64,000 bases of DNA. It comes from Hemileia vastatrix. Its lineage: Eukaryota; Basidiomycota; Pucciniomycetes; Pucciniales; Zaghouaniaceae. The number at the start of each line of letters is the position of its first letter. Positions within the stretch are counted from its first letter, which is position 1. The position numbers were made by a program, and so were the translations under genes. The stretch is taken from contig JASXTE010000007.1 in assembly GCA_030280995.1 (NCBI GenBank), positions 6,059,001 to 6,123,000 of the forward strand, in the 5' to 3' direction. A model generated the notes under the pieces. That model searched no databases, was not told the origin of the DNA, and worked only from the letters and a program-made list of their open reading frames with translations. Below, piece by piece: positions 45,379 to 58,283 of this stretch.

Positions 45379-46738
45379 AGAAAAACTGACCAATGTCATT
45401 GTTATTCCTCCTTCCATGAAAGAAACCATATTAAAACTTTGTCATGGTGACATATTAGCAGGAAATTTTGATCTTGAAAAAACCATTATCAGAATTAAAA
45501 ACACTGCTTGATGGGCTAATATGTCCAAAGACACTAAATTGTATGTTGAATCTTGTGATTCTTGTCAAAAATCTAAAAGATTGACAGATAAAAGGGCAGG
45601 ATTTTTACAACATATTGAAGCACCTGATGCTCCTTGGCAAATAATTAACATTGATTTTGTCACTGGTCTTCCTGTAGCAGGTAAAGACAGTTATAACTCT
45701 TGTTGGGTAATAGTGGATAGATTCACCAAAATGTGCAAATTTATTCCCACCCACAAAGATGTATCCACAAAGTAATTAGCATTCTTATGGTGGACTTACA
45801 TGTTTAATATTGTTGGATTTCCAAAAGCCATTATCTCTGATAGAGATCCAAAATTTACATCTGAGTTTTGGACCTCTTTGATGGATATTTGTGGCTGTGA
45901 GTTAAAGTTGTCGGCAGCTCACCATCCTCAGACTGATGGTCTAGATGAAAGATTGATTCAAACTCTGGAAGATATGATTAGAAGGTATTGTGCCTTTAGA
46001 TTAGAATAAAAAGACAATGAAAGATTTACTCATGACTGGGTCACTCTATTACCTGGTCTTGAATTTGCATATAATAGCACTGTCCATTATGTCACCGAGA
46101 AAAAGCCTTTTGAGCTTTGGTTAGGTTATGTCCCAAACACTCCTGCTCAAATTCTCAATAACAAATTACCTAAGTTGGAACTACACCCTGGTGTAAAATC
46201 TTTTATGCAAATGCAACAGCTATGCAGAAAAAATGCTCAAAGCTGTATTGATAAAGCATTTGAATATGAAAAGAAGAGATGGGATAAATCCCATAAAGAA
46301 TACTCATTTAACAAGGGTGATGAAGTGTTGATATCTACTGTCTATTTCAAACTACAATGTAACAACAAATTAAAAGATCCTTTTGTTGCACCATGTGTTG
46401 TTAAAAGAATGGTTGGAGATAATGCAGTAGAAGTTTCATTGTATTCTCCTTATGATAGGAAACATCCTATTTTTCCCATTTCTTTGCTTAAGCCTTATAC
46501 ATCCAACTGTGACTTATTTCCCAAAAGAAGGGGAAGACCTATGAAAAACCCTCGGGAAGTCACAGAAACAGCAGAAGTTGATATAATTCTCAATGATAGA
46601 ATTATCACTTCTGAAAGAGGCACTGAATATTTATTGAGATATAAGAAAAAATCATCTGAACATGATGCATGGATACCTGGAAAAGAAAATTTCAAATCTT
46701 CCTACTCTGTTAAAGAGGTATAAAAAGAAAAAATCTTA
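45379..46738 (+). pseudogene. int: Element C integrase and chromodomain (after element D)
   Basis: Resumes C pol at KLTNVIVIPPSM. HHCC region, MSKDTKLYVESCDSCQK, NIDFVTGLP (first Asp), VIVDRFTKMCKF, ISDRDPKF (second Asp) and LDERLIQTLE (Glu) follow in one frame, interrupted by TAA at 45773 and 46007. The chromodomain EYLLRYKKKSSEHDAW is present, but a frameshift near 46690 changes its last helix. Confidence 0.88.
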
Positions 46739-46762
46739 GAATTTTTTTTTATTGTTTTGTTT

Positions 46763-46774
46763 AGAGTGAGGGAG
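46763..46774 (+). other. Polypurine tract of element C
   Basis: AGAGTGAGGGAG touching the 3' LTR. Confidence 0.87.
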
Positions 46775-48274
46775 TGTCAGCCAGGCTATACCAGGAGCCC
46801 AGTAAATTTTATGTCAATTTACTGGAACTAAAAGAGGGCGTAAAAATATGCATATTATGTATATAAATTAATATTATATTGCATAATGGAATGATATAAT
46901 TATTTTATTAAATATATATAATAAGTATTATATTAATTTTATTATTATATAAATTATTTATACATTTAAATTAAGCATGATATATTTTATAATCTATAAA
47001 TTATGGTGCATTTTTATGTATTGAATATATAAATTAGTAATTAATTAATTATAAAAATATATTATAATTATTAGTGTAAAATTAACTTATAATGTAATTA
47101 AATTAATTAATTAAAATTATATATTAAGTAAAGCCATACATATCTTATTAAACAATTATATTGGGCGCTTTTTTGACCCTTAATTGTGTCAGTAAAACTA
47201 CTAAATAAATTAAAACACTTATTTAATAAGATTGTATTAAAATTCTCACTTTAAATAAGAAATATCATTAAATTAACTATTTGTTTCATTTAAACTAGTT
47301 ATTAAGGGGTATCAATGTTAAAACACTGAAAATATTTTAAATTTTTTTTGAAGCACAAAAATAAAGTAACAAACTTGAGTTTAATAATACATATAAAGGT
47401 GTTTTGGGGGATAGATATGACATATATGAGGAAATAGTAATTACTGATTTGGTAGAAAAAAGAGGTATTTTGAATTGGCATATTTCTAACATTGATACCC
47501 CCTATTGAATTAATTACATAGTTAAAACAATTAATTTATATTTGCTTTATACTGGATTAAATTGATTACATGGATTTTTGTGTGAAAATAATTCTATTTG
47601 TTTTAATTAAACCCTATACATCTCACTGTAATATCTGTTTTGGGTTATTTTACTCACTGTTCTTATGTTTAAGGCTTACTCAGTTACTGATTATTTTAAT
47701 TAATTGTTTTGGGAACTTATGGTGGGAAAATTGGTTACTTACTCACGGGTTCAGTTTGTTGTTTCATGTTTTTCTCTCAATATCTATGTTTTAGTTATAT
47801 TCTTTTATATTCTTGTTTTACTTTATTACTATTTTGTACTTACTCATTTGTGGCGCTTCAGAGGATCCTTTGCCTATAAGAAGGCTTTGACAATCTCCTG
47901 TAGCTGCACCACTTAATATACACTCATCTTAACTACAATTTTAAATATTACACGTTTATTTTGTTTTTTATTAGCATTATAAATCTAAATTTAAAAGTAA
48001 ATAAATTATTTAAGGTTGCAATAAGTCTATTAATACTAGCAAGTGTTTGCCGCGCCTTGGAAAATAATTCTTATTTAAATAAATATATTATAATTTAATA
48101 AACCTCACTATTGTATCATGTCCCAAGGAATACTCTTTGCCTTTTCTTTTAAAATAATTATTTCATTTTTATCATTTTATTTCTTTATCTTTTACAACCC
48201 TTTTTCCTCTATTTTGTCCTCCTCTTCTCTTTTCCTTCTCTCTTCTTCTCCTTCTTCTAGATGACCGGCTTACA
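46775..48274 (+). repeat. Element C 3' LTR (with MITE insertion)
   Basis: TGTCAGCCAGGC...GACCGGCTTACA, 1500 bp including a 200-bp insertion at 47304-47503. U3 block near 47174, CCTATAAGAAGG promoter near 47873 and GTTTGCCGCGCC near 48046. Confidence 0.9.
47304..47503. mobile_element. 200-bp MITE with 17-bp terminal inverted repeats
   Basis: Left end AAGGGGTATCAATGTTA; right end, reverse-complemented, AGGGGGTATCAATGTTA (16 of 17 match). Flanked by ATT at 47301-47303 and 47504-47506 (TATT also fits). The 5' LTR of C and other LTRs lack it (ACTAGTCATTGAATT). No ORF. Its terminus and target resemble those of the Harbinger element at 62681. Confidence 0.88.
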
Positions 48275-48903
48275 CTTTTTTTATTTAGACTTTTTTTTTA
48301 AATTTTTTTAGACTCTTTTTTTGTTTTAATTTTATTTTAGACTTTTTATATATATATATTTTTATATATTTTTTTTAGACATTTTTTTATTTTTTATTGT
48401 TTATTTTATTTTTTGGTTTTTTTAAGACTTTTTTTGTTTTTTATTTTTTTTATTTTAGAATTTTTTTTAAATTAACTTTTATTTTTCATAGACTTATGTT
48501 TTTTTATTTTTTATTTTTTGGACATTTTTTTTAGACTTTTTTTTAGACTTTTTTTTTTTGGACTTTTTTTAGACTTTTTTTTTAGACTTTTTTTTAGAAT
48601 TTTTTGTTTTTAATTTTCTTTATTTTAGACTTTTTTTTCATTAATTTTTATTTTTCATAGACTGTTTTATTTATTTATTTTACTTTTTAGACTTTTTTTT
48701 TTTTTTTTTTAGACTTTTTTTTTTTAATTAGACTTTTTTTTTCTTTTTCTTTTTTTTCTTTTTTCTTTTTTTCATTTAGACTTGTTTTTTATTTTTTTTA
48801 CTTTAGACTTTTTTTATTATTAATTTTTATTTTTCATAGACTTTTTTTATTTTTTTTTTTAATTAGACTTTTTTTTAGACTTTTCTTTTTTATAGACTTT
48901 TTT
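48275..48903 (+). repeat. T-rich TAGAC tract
   Basis: Between the C 3' LTR and the outer tip of element E. AGAC and TCATAGAC spacers, TATATA patch near 48350. No gene. Confidence 0.88.
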
Positions 48904-49051
48904 TGTTGAAGGGTTCTATCGGTCTAGAATATTTTTAATACAGGTCCAAAGGTGGTGATAGGTGGATTTTGGGGTTTCAAAGTTAAAGTACCTATGTTTT
49001 ATTTTTTATTTGCTTTACTCAATTAAAAGAGGTAAAAAATTTTATAATTAT
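48904..49051 (-). repeat. Element E 3' LTR, outer fragment
   Basis: TGTTGAAGGGTTCTATCGGTCTAG, aligned with the tip of the B LTRs. Ends at the ATTAT duplication of the inserted solo LTR. Confidence 0.78.
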
Positions 49052-49853
49052 TTTCAAGGGGTCTTTCAAGTCTAAAAGGTTTTTCAAGGAGGTCCAATGG
49101 CGGTAGCAACGGGATTTATGGGATTTAAACTTAGGTACGTATTCCCTTATCTTATAGAATATTTACTCAATATAAAGAGGTAAAAAGTTGAATTATTATT
49201 ATAATTAATGGATTAGAATTACGTGAATGTAAATACTAAAAAAAGAATAGATAGTAATAAGGGGATTGTAAATAGTTATAATAAATAAGTAAGTAATGGA
49301 ATGGATGACAAACAACCAAAAGAGAGAGGCCTTATATAGGCAAAGGAGTGACAAAGCACTGCAATGAAATTCTAAAAACAGTAGTATGAGAGAGAGAGCA
49401 AAAGAATATTCCAGAAGGAGTATTTTCAAATAATAAAGTTGTTCTAAAAAGAAGGTGTCAAAAAGATGTATTTACAGAGTATGTCAGAAATACATTAATT
49501 TATTTAATATTTACTGTAGAAGTCAATCCTAAATAAGAAATTTGAATGTTTTGTATATATTTATTTTTATTTGAATATTATAATTTTATTTTAATTTAAA
49601 ATCTATTTTTAATATAAACTTTTATTTCTTCCAACCTGTCGATGAGCACAGTGTTGGAGAATAAAAATATAAGGGACATTTTTCTATTTAATTTTAATTA
49701 TTCATTTAATTTTACCATTCTTTAATTAGTTCATTTATTATAGGTAATTTTAATGTAACTAATTTATAATTAAATAATTAAAATAATAAGGCAAGGCTTC
49801 ATCCAGTAAATAATTAATTATTTTACTGGGTAAGTCTAGCAGCTTTGCTGACA
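49052..49853 (-). repeat. Solo LTR inserted into the element E LTR
   Basis: 802 bp, TTTCAAGGGGTC...GCTTTGCTGACA, A/B-type. Perfect duplication ATTAT at 49047-49051 and 49854-49858. Minus-strand TATATAAGG near 49331. Confidence 0.88.
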
Positions 49854-50515
49854 ATTATTATAATTAATGATTTAGAATTTCTGTAGGTAAATACTAAAAA
49901 AAATAAGTAGTAGTAAATATTTGATTGTAATAAATTGGTTTAATAAAATAATAAGTAGGTAAAGGATGATCAAAAACAACCAGAAAGGGAGGCCTTATAT
50001 AGGCAAAGGAGAGACAAGGCATGGAGTTGAAATCCTTAATACAGTAGTATGAGAGAAGGAAAGAATATTCCAGAAAACAGTTTCAAATAATAAGGTTGTT
50101 CCAAAAAGGTGTCAGAAAAGTGTATTTACCCTATATGACAAAAGAATATTAGTTTATTTAAAAATTACTGTAAATGTCAATTCAAAATAAGTAATTTGAA
50201 TTTTTTGTATATATTTACTTTTATTTGAATATTGAATTTTATTTCAAATGAATTTTTTTTTCTTTATTTTAATATTAATTTTTATTTCTCTTAACCTTTC
50301 ATTGAGCACAGGGTTAGAAAATAAAAATATAAGGGACATTTTAATATTAATTTTAATTATTTACTAACTTTACCTTTTTTTAATTAGTTAATTTATTATA
50401 AGTAAATTTAATGTAAATATATTATAGTTAATAAAAATTAAAAATAATAAGGTGTGGCTTCATGCCAGTAAAATATTAATTATTTTACTGGGTAAGTCTA
50501 GCAGCTTGGCTGACA
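49854..50515 (-). repeat. Element E 3' LTR, main fragment
   Basis: Continues the E LTR to GCTTGGCTGACA. With the outer fragment it makes about 805 bp, the full family length. Confidence 0.85.
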
Positions 50516-50527
50516 CTCCCTCAATCT
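50516..50527 (-). other. Polypurine tract of element E
   Basis: Coding-strand AGATTGAGGGAG, one base different from the other elements. Confidence 0.83.
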
Positions 50528-50559
50528 AAAAGAAACAATAAAAAAATGCTATGATTTTT

Positions 50560-51786
50560 TCTTTTTATATTTATTTAGCAGAGTAGGAAGATTAGATATC
50601 TCTTTCCCAGGTATCCAAGAATCATATTAAGAAGATTTGTTTTGAATCTCAATAAGTATTCAGTACCTTTTTCAACAGTAACTATTCTGTTATTTAGAAT
50701 ATTATTGATTTCTGCTGTCTCAGTGATTTCATTAGGGGTCTTTTTTGGTTTACCCCTCCTTTTGGAAATAAATCACTATTGGATGTGTAAGGTTTCAAAA
50801 GAGATATTGGAAAAACAGAATTTTTTCTTTCATATGGAGAATACAATATAACTTCAACTGCATTATCACCAACCATTCTTCTGACAACAAATGGACCTAC
50901 AAATGGGTCTTTCAATTTTTTATTACCTTGTAAATTGAAGTGGAATGTGGAAATTAGTACTTCATCACCCTTTTTAAAAGTGTATTCTTTATGGGATTTG
51001 TCCCATCTCTTCTTCTCATATTTAAAGGATTTCTCAATACATTTTTGAGCATGACTTCTTCAAAGGTTTTGCATTTGAAGAAAAGATTTTACACCAGGAT
51101 GTAAATCCAATTTAGGTATTTTATTATAGATAATTTAGGCAGGAGTATTTGGAACATATCCAAGCCAGAGCTCAAAAGGCTTTTTCTGAGTAACAGAATG
51201 ATCAGTGCTATGATAAGCCAATTCCAAACCAGGAAGTAATATAACCCAATCATGAGTGAATCTGTCATTGTCTTTGTACTCAAGGCCAGAGGCACAATAC
51301 CTTCTTATCATTACCTCTAAGGTCTGAATCATTCTTTCAGCTAATCAATCAGCTTGGGGGTGATGGGAAGTAGAGAGTTTCAGATCACAACCACAAACAT
51401 CCATCAGAGACATCCAAAATTCAGCAGTAAATTTAGGGTCCCTGTCAGAGATTATGGCCTTAGGAAAACCTGAAGTATTAAACATATGAGACCACCATAA
51501 GAAGGCTAATTCTTTATTTGAAACATTCTTGTGGGTGGGGATAAAGTTACACATTTTTTGAATCTGTCCACAATAACCCAGCAAGAGTTATAACTGTCTT
51601 TCCCAGCAATGGGTAATCCTGTTACAAAGTCCATGTTTAGTATCTGCCATGGTGCATCAGGAGGTTTAATATGTTGCATTAATCCAGCTCTTTTACCATT
51701 AAATCTCTTTGATTTTTGGCAAGAATCACAGGATTTAACATATAGTTTGGTGTCTTCAGACATATTAACCCACCAAGCAGTGTTTT
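50560..51786 (-). pseudogene. int: Element E integrase and chromodomain (left of F)
   Basis: NTAWWVNMSEDTKLYVKSCDSCQK, LNMDFVTGLPIAGKDSYN, ISDRDPKF and LAERMIQTLE retain the zinc Cys pair and DDE residues. In-frame TGA near 51345 sits between the second Asp and the Glu (HHPQAD-stop), and there are frameshifts near 51560, 51120 and 50745. The chromodomain is only partly readable. Confidence 0.83.
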
Positions 51787-53027
51787 TGTCGGCAAGTTGT
51801 CTAGAAGAAGGTAAGAAAGGGAGAAGGAAAAGAGGAGGAAAGGAAAATAGGCAAGAAAGATTTATAGAAAATAAAAGAAATAAAGTAATAATTGATTTAA
51901 AGAGAGGCAACGACAAGTTACTTGAGGGATGACACAAAATAAGGTTTTATTTAATGACAATATTATTTAAAGTAAGGGTTCTGCGCGGCAAACACTATAA
52001 TTATTATCAGACTTAAAGCAACCTGTAAATAGTTATATAGAATTTAAATTAGGATTTTAATGCTAATAAAAATAATAATAAAACATATTATATTGACAGT
52101 TTGTTCAGATTTGGTTTGTATAGTAAGTGATGAGGCTACAGGGGATTATCCAAGACCTTTTTATAGGCAATGGGTCCTCTGAAGCGCCACTAAATTTGTA
52201 AATACAAGAATTATAATGAGATGAAACAAGAAAATAAAAGAATAAGTGAAACATAACAATTCAGAGAAAAATATGAAACAGATAATTAAAACCCCAAATA
52301 AGAACCAAATTTCCCCACAACTAATTCCCAAATCAGTAAGTAAAAATAGTGAGTAACTAAACAAGCCTGAGACATAGGAACTATCAGAAAAATAATTCAA
52401 AACAGATGGTAAAGTCTGCTTTAAGGGTTTTATAAGTGAACCAAGAAAAAATATTTTGACACAACAAAATATGTAATAAATTTTAATTTAGTATAAAGAA
52501 ATTAATTAATTGCTCCAACTATGTAATTAAATAATTAATTTAAATGAAACAAGTAATTAATTTATTACTAAATTAAGTTGAGAATTTTAATACTATTTTA
52601 TAAAATAAGTATTATAATTTATTTAATTTTTATTGACACAATTAAGGATCCAAAAAACAGCGGCAATAATTATGGATAATAGTATATGAAAAAGTATATT
52701 TTAATAATTAAATTTAATTAATTAAAGTAATTACAATATAAGACAAACACTTGAATATAATTATCTTATAAGGTTTTAATTAATTAATTTATAATTATTA
52801 AATAAACAATGTGCCCTTTGTTATGGAATATAATTAAATGCTTTTAAATTATCTTATAATAAAATTAAAATAATATTTACTTTATTTATATAAATAAAAT
52901 ATTAATATAAATTAATTATGTAATATAATATCAATGTTGTATGCATACTCTTCAATTATTATGTCTTTATTTAATTCCAATAAATTGTATGTTTATTTAC
53001 TGGGCTCCTGGAACAGCCTGGCTGACA
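51787..53027 (-). repeat. Element F 3' LTR
   Basis: TGTCGGCAAG...GGCTGACA, 1241 bp. GTTTGCCGCGCA box near 51983-51994, promoter TATAAAAAGG near 52158-52167. About 20 purine-rich bases near 51830 are absent from the other LTR. Confidence 0.92.
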
Positions 53028-53039
53028 CTCCCTCACTCC
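53028..53039 (-). other. Polypurine tract of element F
   Basis: Coding-strand GGAGTGAGGGAG. Confidence 0.86.
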
Positions 53040-53061
53040 AAAAAAAACAATAAAAAAAATG

Positions 53062-53999
53062 CTATGATTTTTTCTTTTTATACTTTTTTAATAGAGTAGG
53101 AAGGTTTGAAATTTCTTTACCAGGTATCCATGCATCATATTCAGATGACTTATTTTTAAATCTCAATAAATACTCAGTACCTCTTTCAGAAGTGATAATT
53201 CTATCATTGAGAATTTTATCAATTTCTGCAGTTTCTGTGACTTCCTGAGGGTTTTTCTTAGGTCTACCTCTTCTTTTTGGAAATAAGTCACTGTTGGAAG
53301 TATAAGGTTTTATCAGGGAAATGGGGAAAACAGGATGTTTTCTATCATATGGAGAGTATAACACAAATTCAACTGCATTATCTCCAATCATTTTTTCAGA
53401 ACAAAAGGACCCACAAAAGGATCTTTTAATTTGTTGTTAACCTGTAAACTGAAGTGGGCAGTAGATATCAACACTTCATCACCCTCTTTAAATGTGTGTT
53501 CTTTATGGGATTTATCCCATCTATTCTTTTCATATTCAAATGCTTTATCAATACAAGATTGAGCATGTTTTCTGCACATTTGTTGCATTTGAACAAAAGA
53601 TTTGACACCAGGGTGTAATTCCAATTTAGGTAATTTACTATTGATTATTTGAGCAGGAGTATGAGGGACATAACCTAGCCAAAGCTCAAAAGGTTTCTTT
53701 TGAGTAACAGAGTGAACAGTGCTATTATAAGCAAATTAAAGACCAGGTAATAAGGTGACCCAGTCATGAGTAAATCTGTCATTGTCTCTATATTCCAATC
53801 CAAAGGCACAATACCTTCTAATCATATCCTCTAGAGTATGAATCATTCTTTCAGATAGACCATCTGTTTGGGGATGGTGAGCAGTAGATAATTTTAATTC
53901 ACAACCAAATATATCCATTAGAGACATCCAGAATTCAGATGTAAATTTTGGATCTCTGTCAGATATAATGGCTCTAGGGAATACAACTATATTGAACAT
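53062..53999 (-). pseudogene. int: Element F integrase core and chromodomain
   Basis: ISDRDPKF and LSERMIHTLEDMIRRYCAF (Glu kept), a stop at 53736, then ELHPGVKSFVQMQQ, a frameshift near 53390, and EIDKILNDR, EYLLRFKNKSSEYDAW and KYKKKKS of the chromodomain, which is intact. Confidence 0.88.
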
Positions 54000-54008
54000 A
54001 TTACACCA

Positions 54009-55331
54009 CTATAAGAAAGCCAAGTCTTTGGTGGAGACATTTTTATGGGTGGGAACAAATTTGCACATTTTAGTAAATCTATCCACTATTACCCAACAAG
54101 AATTATAATTTTCTATACCTGCAATAGGAAGACCAGTGACAAAATCCATATTAATGATTTGCCAGGGGTCATCAGGTGCTTCAATTTGCTGTAATAACCC
54201 TGCTCTCTTACCAGTCATTCTTTTGGATTTCTGGAATAAATCACAAGATTCAACATATAATTTTGCATCTTCAGACATATTATCCCACCAAGCAGTGTTT
54301 TTGAGTCTAATCAGTGTCTTCTCAAGATCAATATGACCAGCTAATATGTCATCATGACAAAGTTTGAGGATAATTTCTTTCATAGAAGGAGAAATTAAAA
54401 TTACATTAGTAAGATTTCTTCTATAATAAATATATCCATCTTCAATAGAAAACTTTCCTTTACTCAAAGCATTTTGATACTTTTCAGGAAGAGTTTTTAT
54501 CAATGCTTGAATTGAAGAATTCTTAGGATCATTTAAGATAGTAACCAATTTATTTAAATCAGAATCTTTATCATATGAATCCAGTATTAATTGAAATAAC
54601 TCCTCTTCCATATCAACTATAAATTTACCATGGATATGAACAGTATCATCTTCAGGTACATATGCAGGATTTGAGTCATTATTTGGAAGAGGCAATCTAG
54701 ACAGCATATCAACATTGGAGTGAAAATTTCCAGCCCTATGGATAATTTTCATCTGTCCTCTGTATTCTTGAACAGCAAGTTGCCACCTGAACATATGTCT
54801 GTTAGGTGTCTTTAGGTTTAAGAGGGACTTCACAGCACTACAGTCAGCTACCAATTCAAATTTTTGGTCATCTAGATAGTAATGAAGCTTCTCAAGAGCC
54901 CAAACAACTGCTAAGCACTCCAATTGAGTGGCACCATATTTCAATTCACTATTTCTCAAGGTTCTTGAAATATAACAAATTACAACCTCTGAGGATTTAT
55001 CATTTATAATTTGCTTTTGGTGAAGGGCAGCACCCAGACCAACAAAGCTAGCATCTATGTATAGGACAAAAGGTTTGTTGAAATCTGGAAGAGCCAATAA
55101 AGGGGCTGTCATTAAGCAACTTTTTAATGTATCAAAAGCTTTTTGACAGTCATTTTTCCAGAGAAAGGCAACATCATTCCTGGTTAGTTTTGTAAGAGGC
55201 AAGGCTATGACCTGATAATTTTTAATATATTGTCTATAATAGCCACACATACCCAAAAAACTTTGGATTTCCCTAACAGAAGTTGGTGCTTTCACATTTT
55301 TAATGGCAGCAACTTTGTTTGGTCTACACAA
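54009..55331 (-). pseudogene. pol: Element F RNase H and integrase N-terminus (440 codons)
   Basis: FLGMCGYYRQYIKNYQ, FVLYIDASFVGLGAALHQ (TDAS of other copies is IDAS, catalytic Asp kept), ECLAVVWALEKLHYYLDD, CHDDILAGHIDLEKT, ESCDLFQK (second zinc Cys lost, CDSC to CDLF), NMDFVTGLP and VIVDRFTKMCKF. Starts at a frameshift near 55340 and ends in a stop at LAFL. Confidence 0.88.
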
Positions 55332-55372
55332 ATTTGTAAGCCTGACACAACATGGCCAAGGACTTTCAAGGA

Positions 55373-56011
55373 TTAAAAACCAAATTTACACTTTTTTAAG
55401 TACAAGATCATATTGATTTCATCCATTTTTTGGAAAAGTCTTTTTAAGTGAATCATATATTCATCAAAAGTTTTAGAAAAAAATATAATGTCATCAATAT
55501 AAACCATGAGCCATCCTTCAATTATTTCTTGATGGAAAGCGTTATCCATGAAGTTTTGAAAAACTGAAGGAGAATTTTTAGGGCCAAATGGCATCCTAAC
55601 ATACTTATATATTCCCATATGAGTGGCAATAAGCAAAAAGTTTTGAGAATTTTTCTCAACTGGAACTTGATGATATCCTTTATTACCATCCAGACAACTA
55701 ATAAAATTTGCACCTTGCAAGGTAGCATGTATTGAATTACTTCTGGGTAAAGTATAAATATCATCAACAGTACAAGTGTTTAATGCTCTGTAATCACCAC
55801 ATTATCTAGCCTTATCTTTTTCATAAGAAATCAAGACTGGGGAGATGACACAATATTTGGGGGTGACATCCACTTTCTCAATGATATTCATATTTAATAA
55901 TGTGGCAATATTATCTTCAATATCCTTTCTTTTTGTTGGAGAAGCAGGATATGGTTTTTTCTTAAGACTAGGAGGAATATCACTCAAGTTACAGGATAAG
56001 GTAATTTTCAT
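55373..56011 (-). pseudogene. pol: Element F reverse transcriptase
   Basis: SLKKKPYPASPTKRKD and SYEKDKAR lead to a stop at 55802, where others read LCGDYRAL. Below it GANFISCLDGNKGYHQVPV, MPFGPKNSPSVFQ and VYIDDIIFFSK (YIDD intact). Frame lost near 55373. Confidence 0.86.
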
Positions 56012-56158
56012 TTCTTCCTGAACAATTCCTAAGACATGAGAACCATGAGCAAAAGCTATAGGGAAAGAGGTAATTGAGGCAATAATAGAATCCTTTTGTT
56101 CACAAGTTTACTGATCACCAAAAGAAGCAGTATTTATTTCCTTTAATAAATCATCCAT

Positions 56159-56596
56159 TTAAATTGTTGTTCTGCCTTTACACTGGATTAGTGAGTTAAA
56201 AGTCTTTAACAGATGCCCAGAAGGTTTTCTAGAGGAGGAAATTTTGAATTTCCTTTTGCCATTCAATCCCAAGGTGAAGCAATTATTTGCTGGGTCCAAT
56301 TTCACACCAAACATGGTTAAAATATCATTACCCATAATAAACCAATTGCTTAAATTATCATTTTTCATGACAACAAATTCACAAATAGCTCTGACAAAAC
56401 CACCATTATATTTGAAGAATACAGAGGTTTTGTATTTTCCAATAGGAATTAAGGTAGAACCATACCCTCTCCATTTTTCAGAAGTTATAGGTAATAATTT
56501 ACTCAAATAATCCTTATCTACTGAAGCTAAAGCTTTCTCAGAGACTACACTTCCTCCAGCACCAGAGTCAAGAACTACATCAACCTTTTTTACCAT
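56159..56596 (-). pseudogene. pol: Element F protease
   Basis: VVLDSGAGGSVVSEKALASV, FVRAICEFVVMKNDNLSNWF and GNDILTMFGVKLDP. Protease motif fully conserved. Overlaps the end of the Gag stretch because of a one-base shift near 56590. Confidence 0.86.
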
Positions 56597-58283
56597 TAAT
56601 GATAACAGGTGCTTTAAAGGGGGATATTGCTATAGAATTGTTAGTAATAACTTTAAATATTTCAGCATTTTCGACTGAAGATAAATCCAATACACATTCT
56701 TCAGATATATTATCTAAATAATGGACATCCTGTTCTAACATTAAAACATCTTTAACAGAGTCATTCCCATAGGAGATATTACTTTCACAATCACTAGAAG
56801 AATTATTGACATCAATTTCAACTTCATCAGTGTCTTCATTTTGTTCAAAAAGATGAATTTTCTTTTCACAAACATGACCCTTTTGCCATGGTTTGTTACA
56901 TTTATAAAAAGTATTTGTTGCATATTTTTTAAGTGCAACTGGGGAAGAGGGTTTACCAGATTTTTCTGGGAGCTTTGTTGAAGGTTTATTCTGATCATTA
57001 TAAGATTTACCAAGGTAATTCTTTGGTTCATATCTATGGTTGAGTAGTACCTCATTACAGATATTAATGAAAGAAGACTTTTCCCTTACGTTCTCAGTTC
57101 TAGCCACAATCAAATCTCTAAGAGAATTTGGTAATTTATACAAGATTTTATCTCTCCAAATATCATAATCCACTTTTGGATTAATTGCTCTCAGGAATTT
57201 TGTTATTTTCATAAGAAAAACAATGGACTTTTCAACAGAGGAGGATACATATCTAGTATTCTCATACAGTCTTTGCTGAGCTAACCTGAATTTTGAACCA
57301 CCAAACTGATTCTCAATCAAGGATTTCCAATCATTCCATGTATAATGATTGTTATCTAAAAGGAGAGATTCATACCACATCAAGGCTACATTGGAAAATA
57401 AAGAAATTAGCTTAGAAACAATTTCCTCATCAGGTAGTTTATAAGATCTATTTAAATTATCAATTCTTTGGATAAAGTGTTGCCAATCAGAGGAAGAATC
57501 ACCATCAAAGGTAGGATATTGGTCCAACTTAGGCCAATTTTTCTGACTACTGGGATGGTCCATTTTTTGGGTTGAATTATTCTTCAGTAATAATTCCTGA
57601 AGTTTAGCCAGGTTTTCAGAAATTTCATTATTTACAGAAACAGCTGGTGTATGACCATCACAAGATTTTTTGCTAGTAGCCAAAGATTTTACAGACTCAT
57701 TGTCAGTTTGTTTAATGGTTGAAATATGATGAAGAAAGGAGAAACTCTGCTCAGGTTCTTTTTCTTTATTTTTATTCAGCTTATGGACAGAATTCTCATT
57801 CATACCATTATTGATGGTTAAGGTTGAGAATTTTTCATGCAGGTCAGACACATAGTTTCTTATCCTTGGAATTTCAGACATCTGGTCATTTACTTTTGCA
57901 AGAGATAGAACATTTCTGTCCTCAGAAACTGTGTGTTTGGCACTTAGTGCATGGAAATCATTCTTTAGCTTTTTAAACTCATTTTGTAGAGATTTTATTT
58001 CACTTTTTAATGAATAATTTTCTTCAATAAGGGGTTTCAATTCACTCAAGGTCTTATGTAGATTGATATTTTTATCTGAGATAGCTCTATGGTCACTCCT
58101 TATTTGTTTTTGTTGGCTAAGAACAATATTCCAGGTTTCTTTGATTTTAAAATAAGCTGTATCCTGTACAGAAGAACTTACTTTACATTGCAAGTGTAAA
58201 TTATTTAATCTATCATTCTCATGGATTAACACATCTCTCAAATGTTTGTCTTTTACAACATTAAAATCAAGGGTATCTTTCAA
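56580..58283 (-). pseudogene. gag: Element F Gag coiled coil, capsid-like domain and zinc knuckle (567 codons)
   Basis: Longest Gag piece of the C/D/F family. DKHLRDVLIHENDRLNNLHL and the NIVLSQQKQIRSDHRAI segment form a coiled coil in residues 10-180; NWPKLDQYPTFDGDSSSDWQ starts the capsid-like domain at about residue 250. The knuckle reads FYKCNKPWQKGHVC: the first Cys is replaced by Phe, so zinc binding is lost here. Confidence 0.88.

Larger units (their letters stand above)
29435..48274 (+). mobile_element. Element C: Ty3/gypsy chromovirus, 5'-truncated and split by element D
   Basis: C comprises 29435-36056 and 45379-48274, with D between. Its 5' LTR lacks about 140 bases at its outer end. 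The 3' LTR is complete and carries a 200-bp MITE. Gag-Pol order is as in A but the sequence belongs to the C/D/F family. It is the most degraded copy, with many in-frame stops (32865, 34151, about 34301, 34553, 34904, 35218, 35797, 45773, 46007) and several indels. The DNA right of its 3' LTR is T tract starting CTTTT. Its own target duplication cannot be tested because the left end is lost. Confidence 0.9.
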
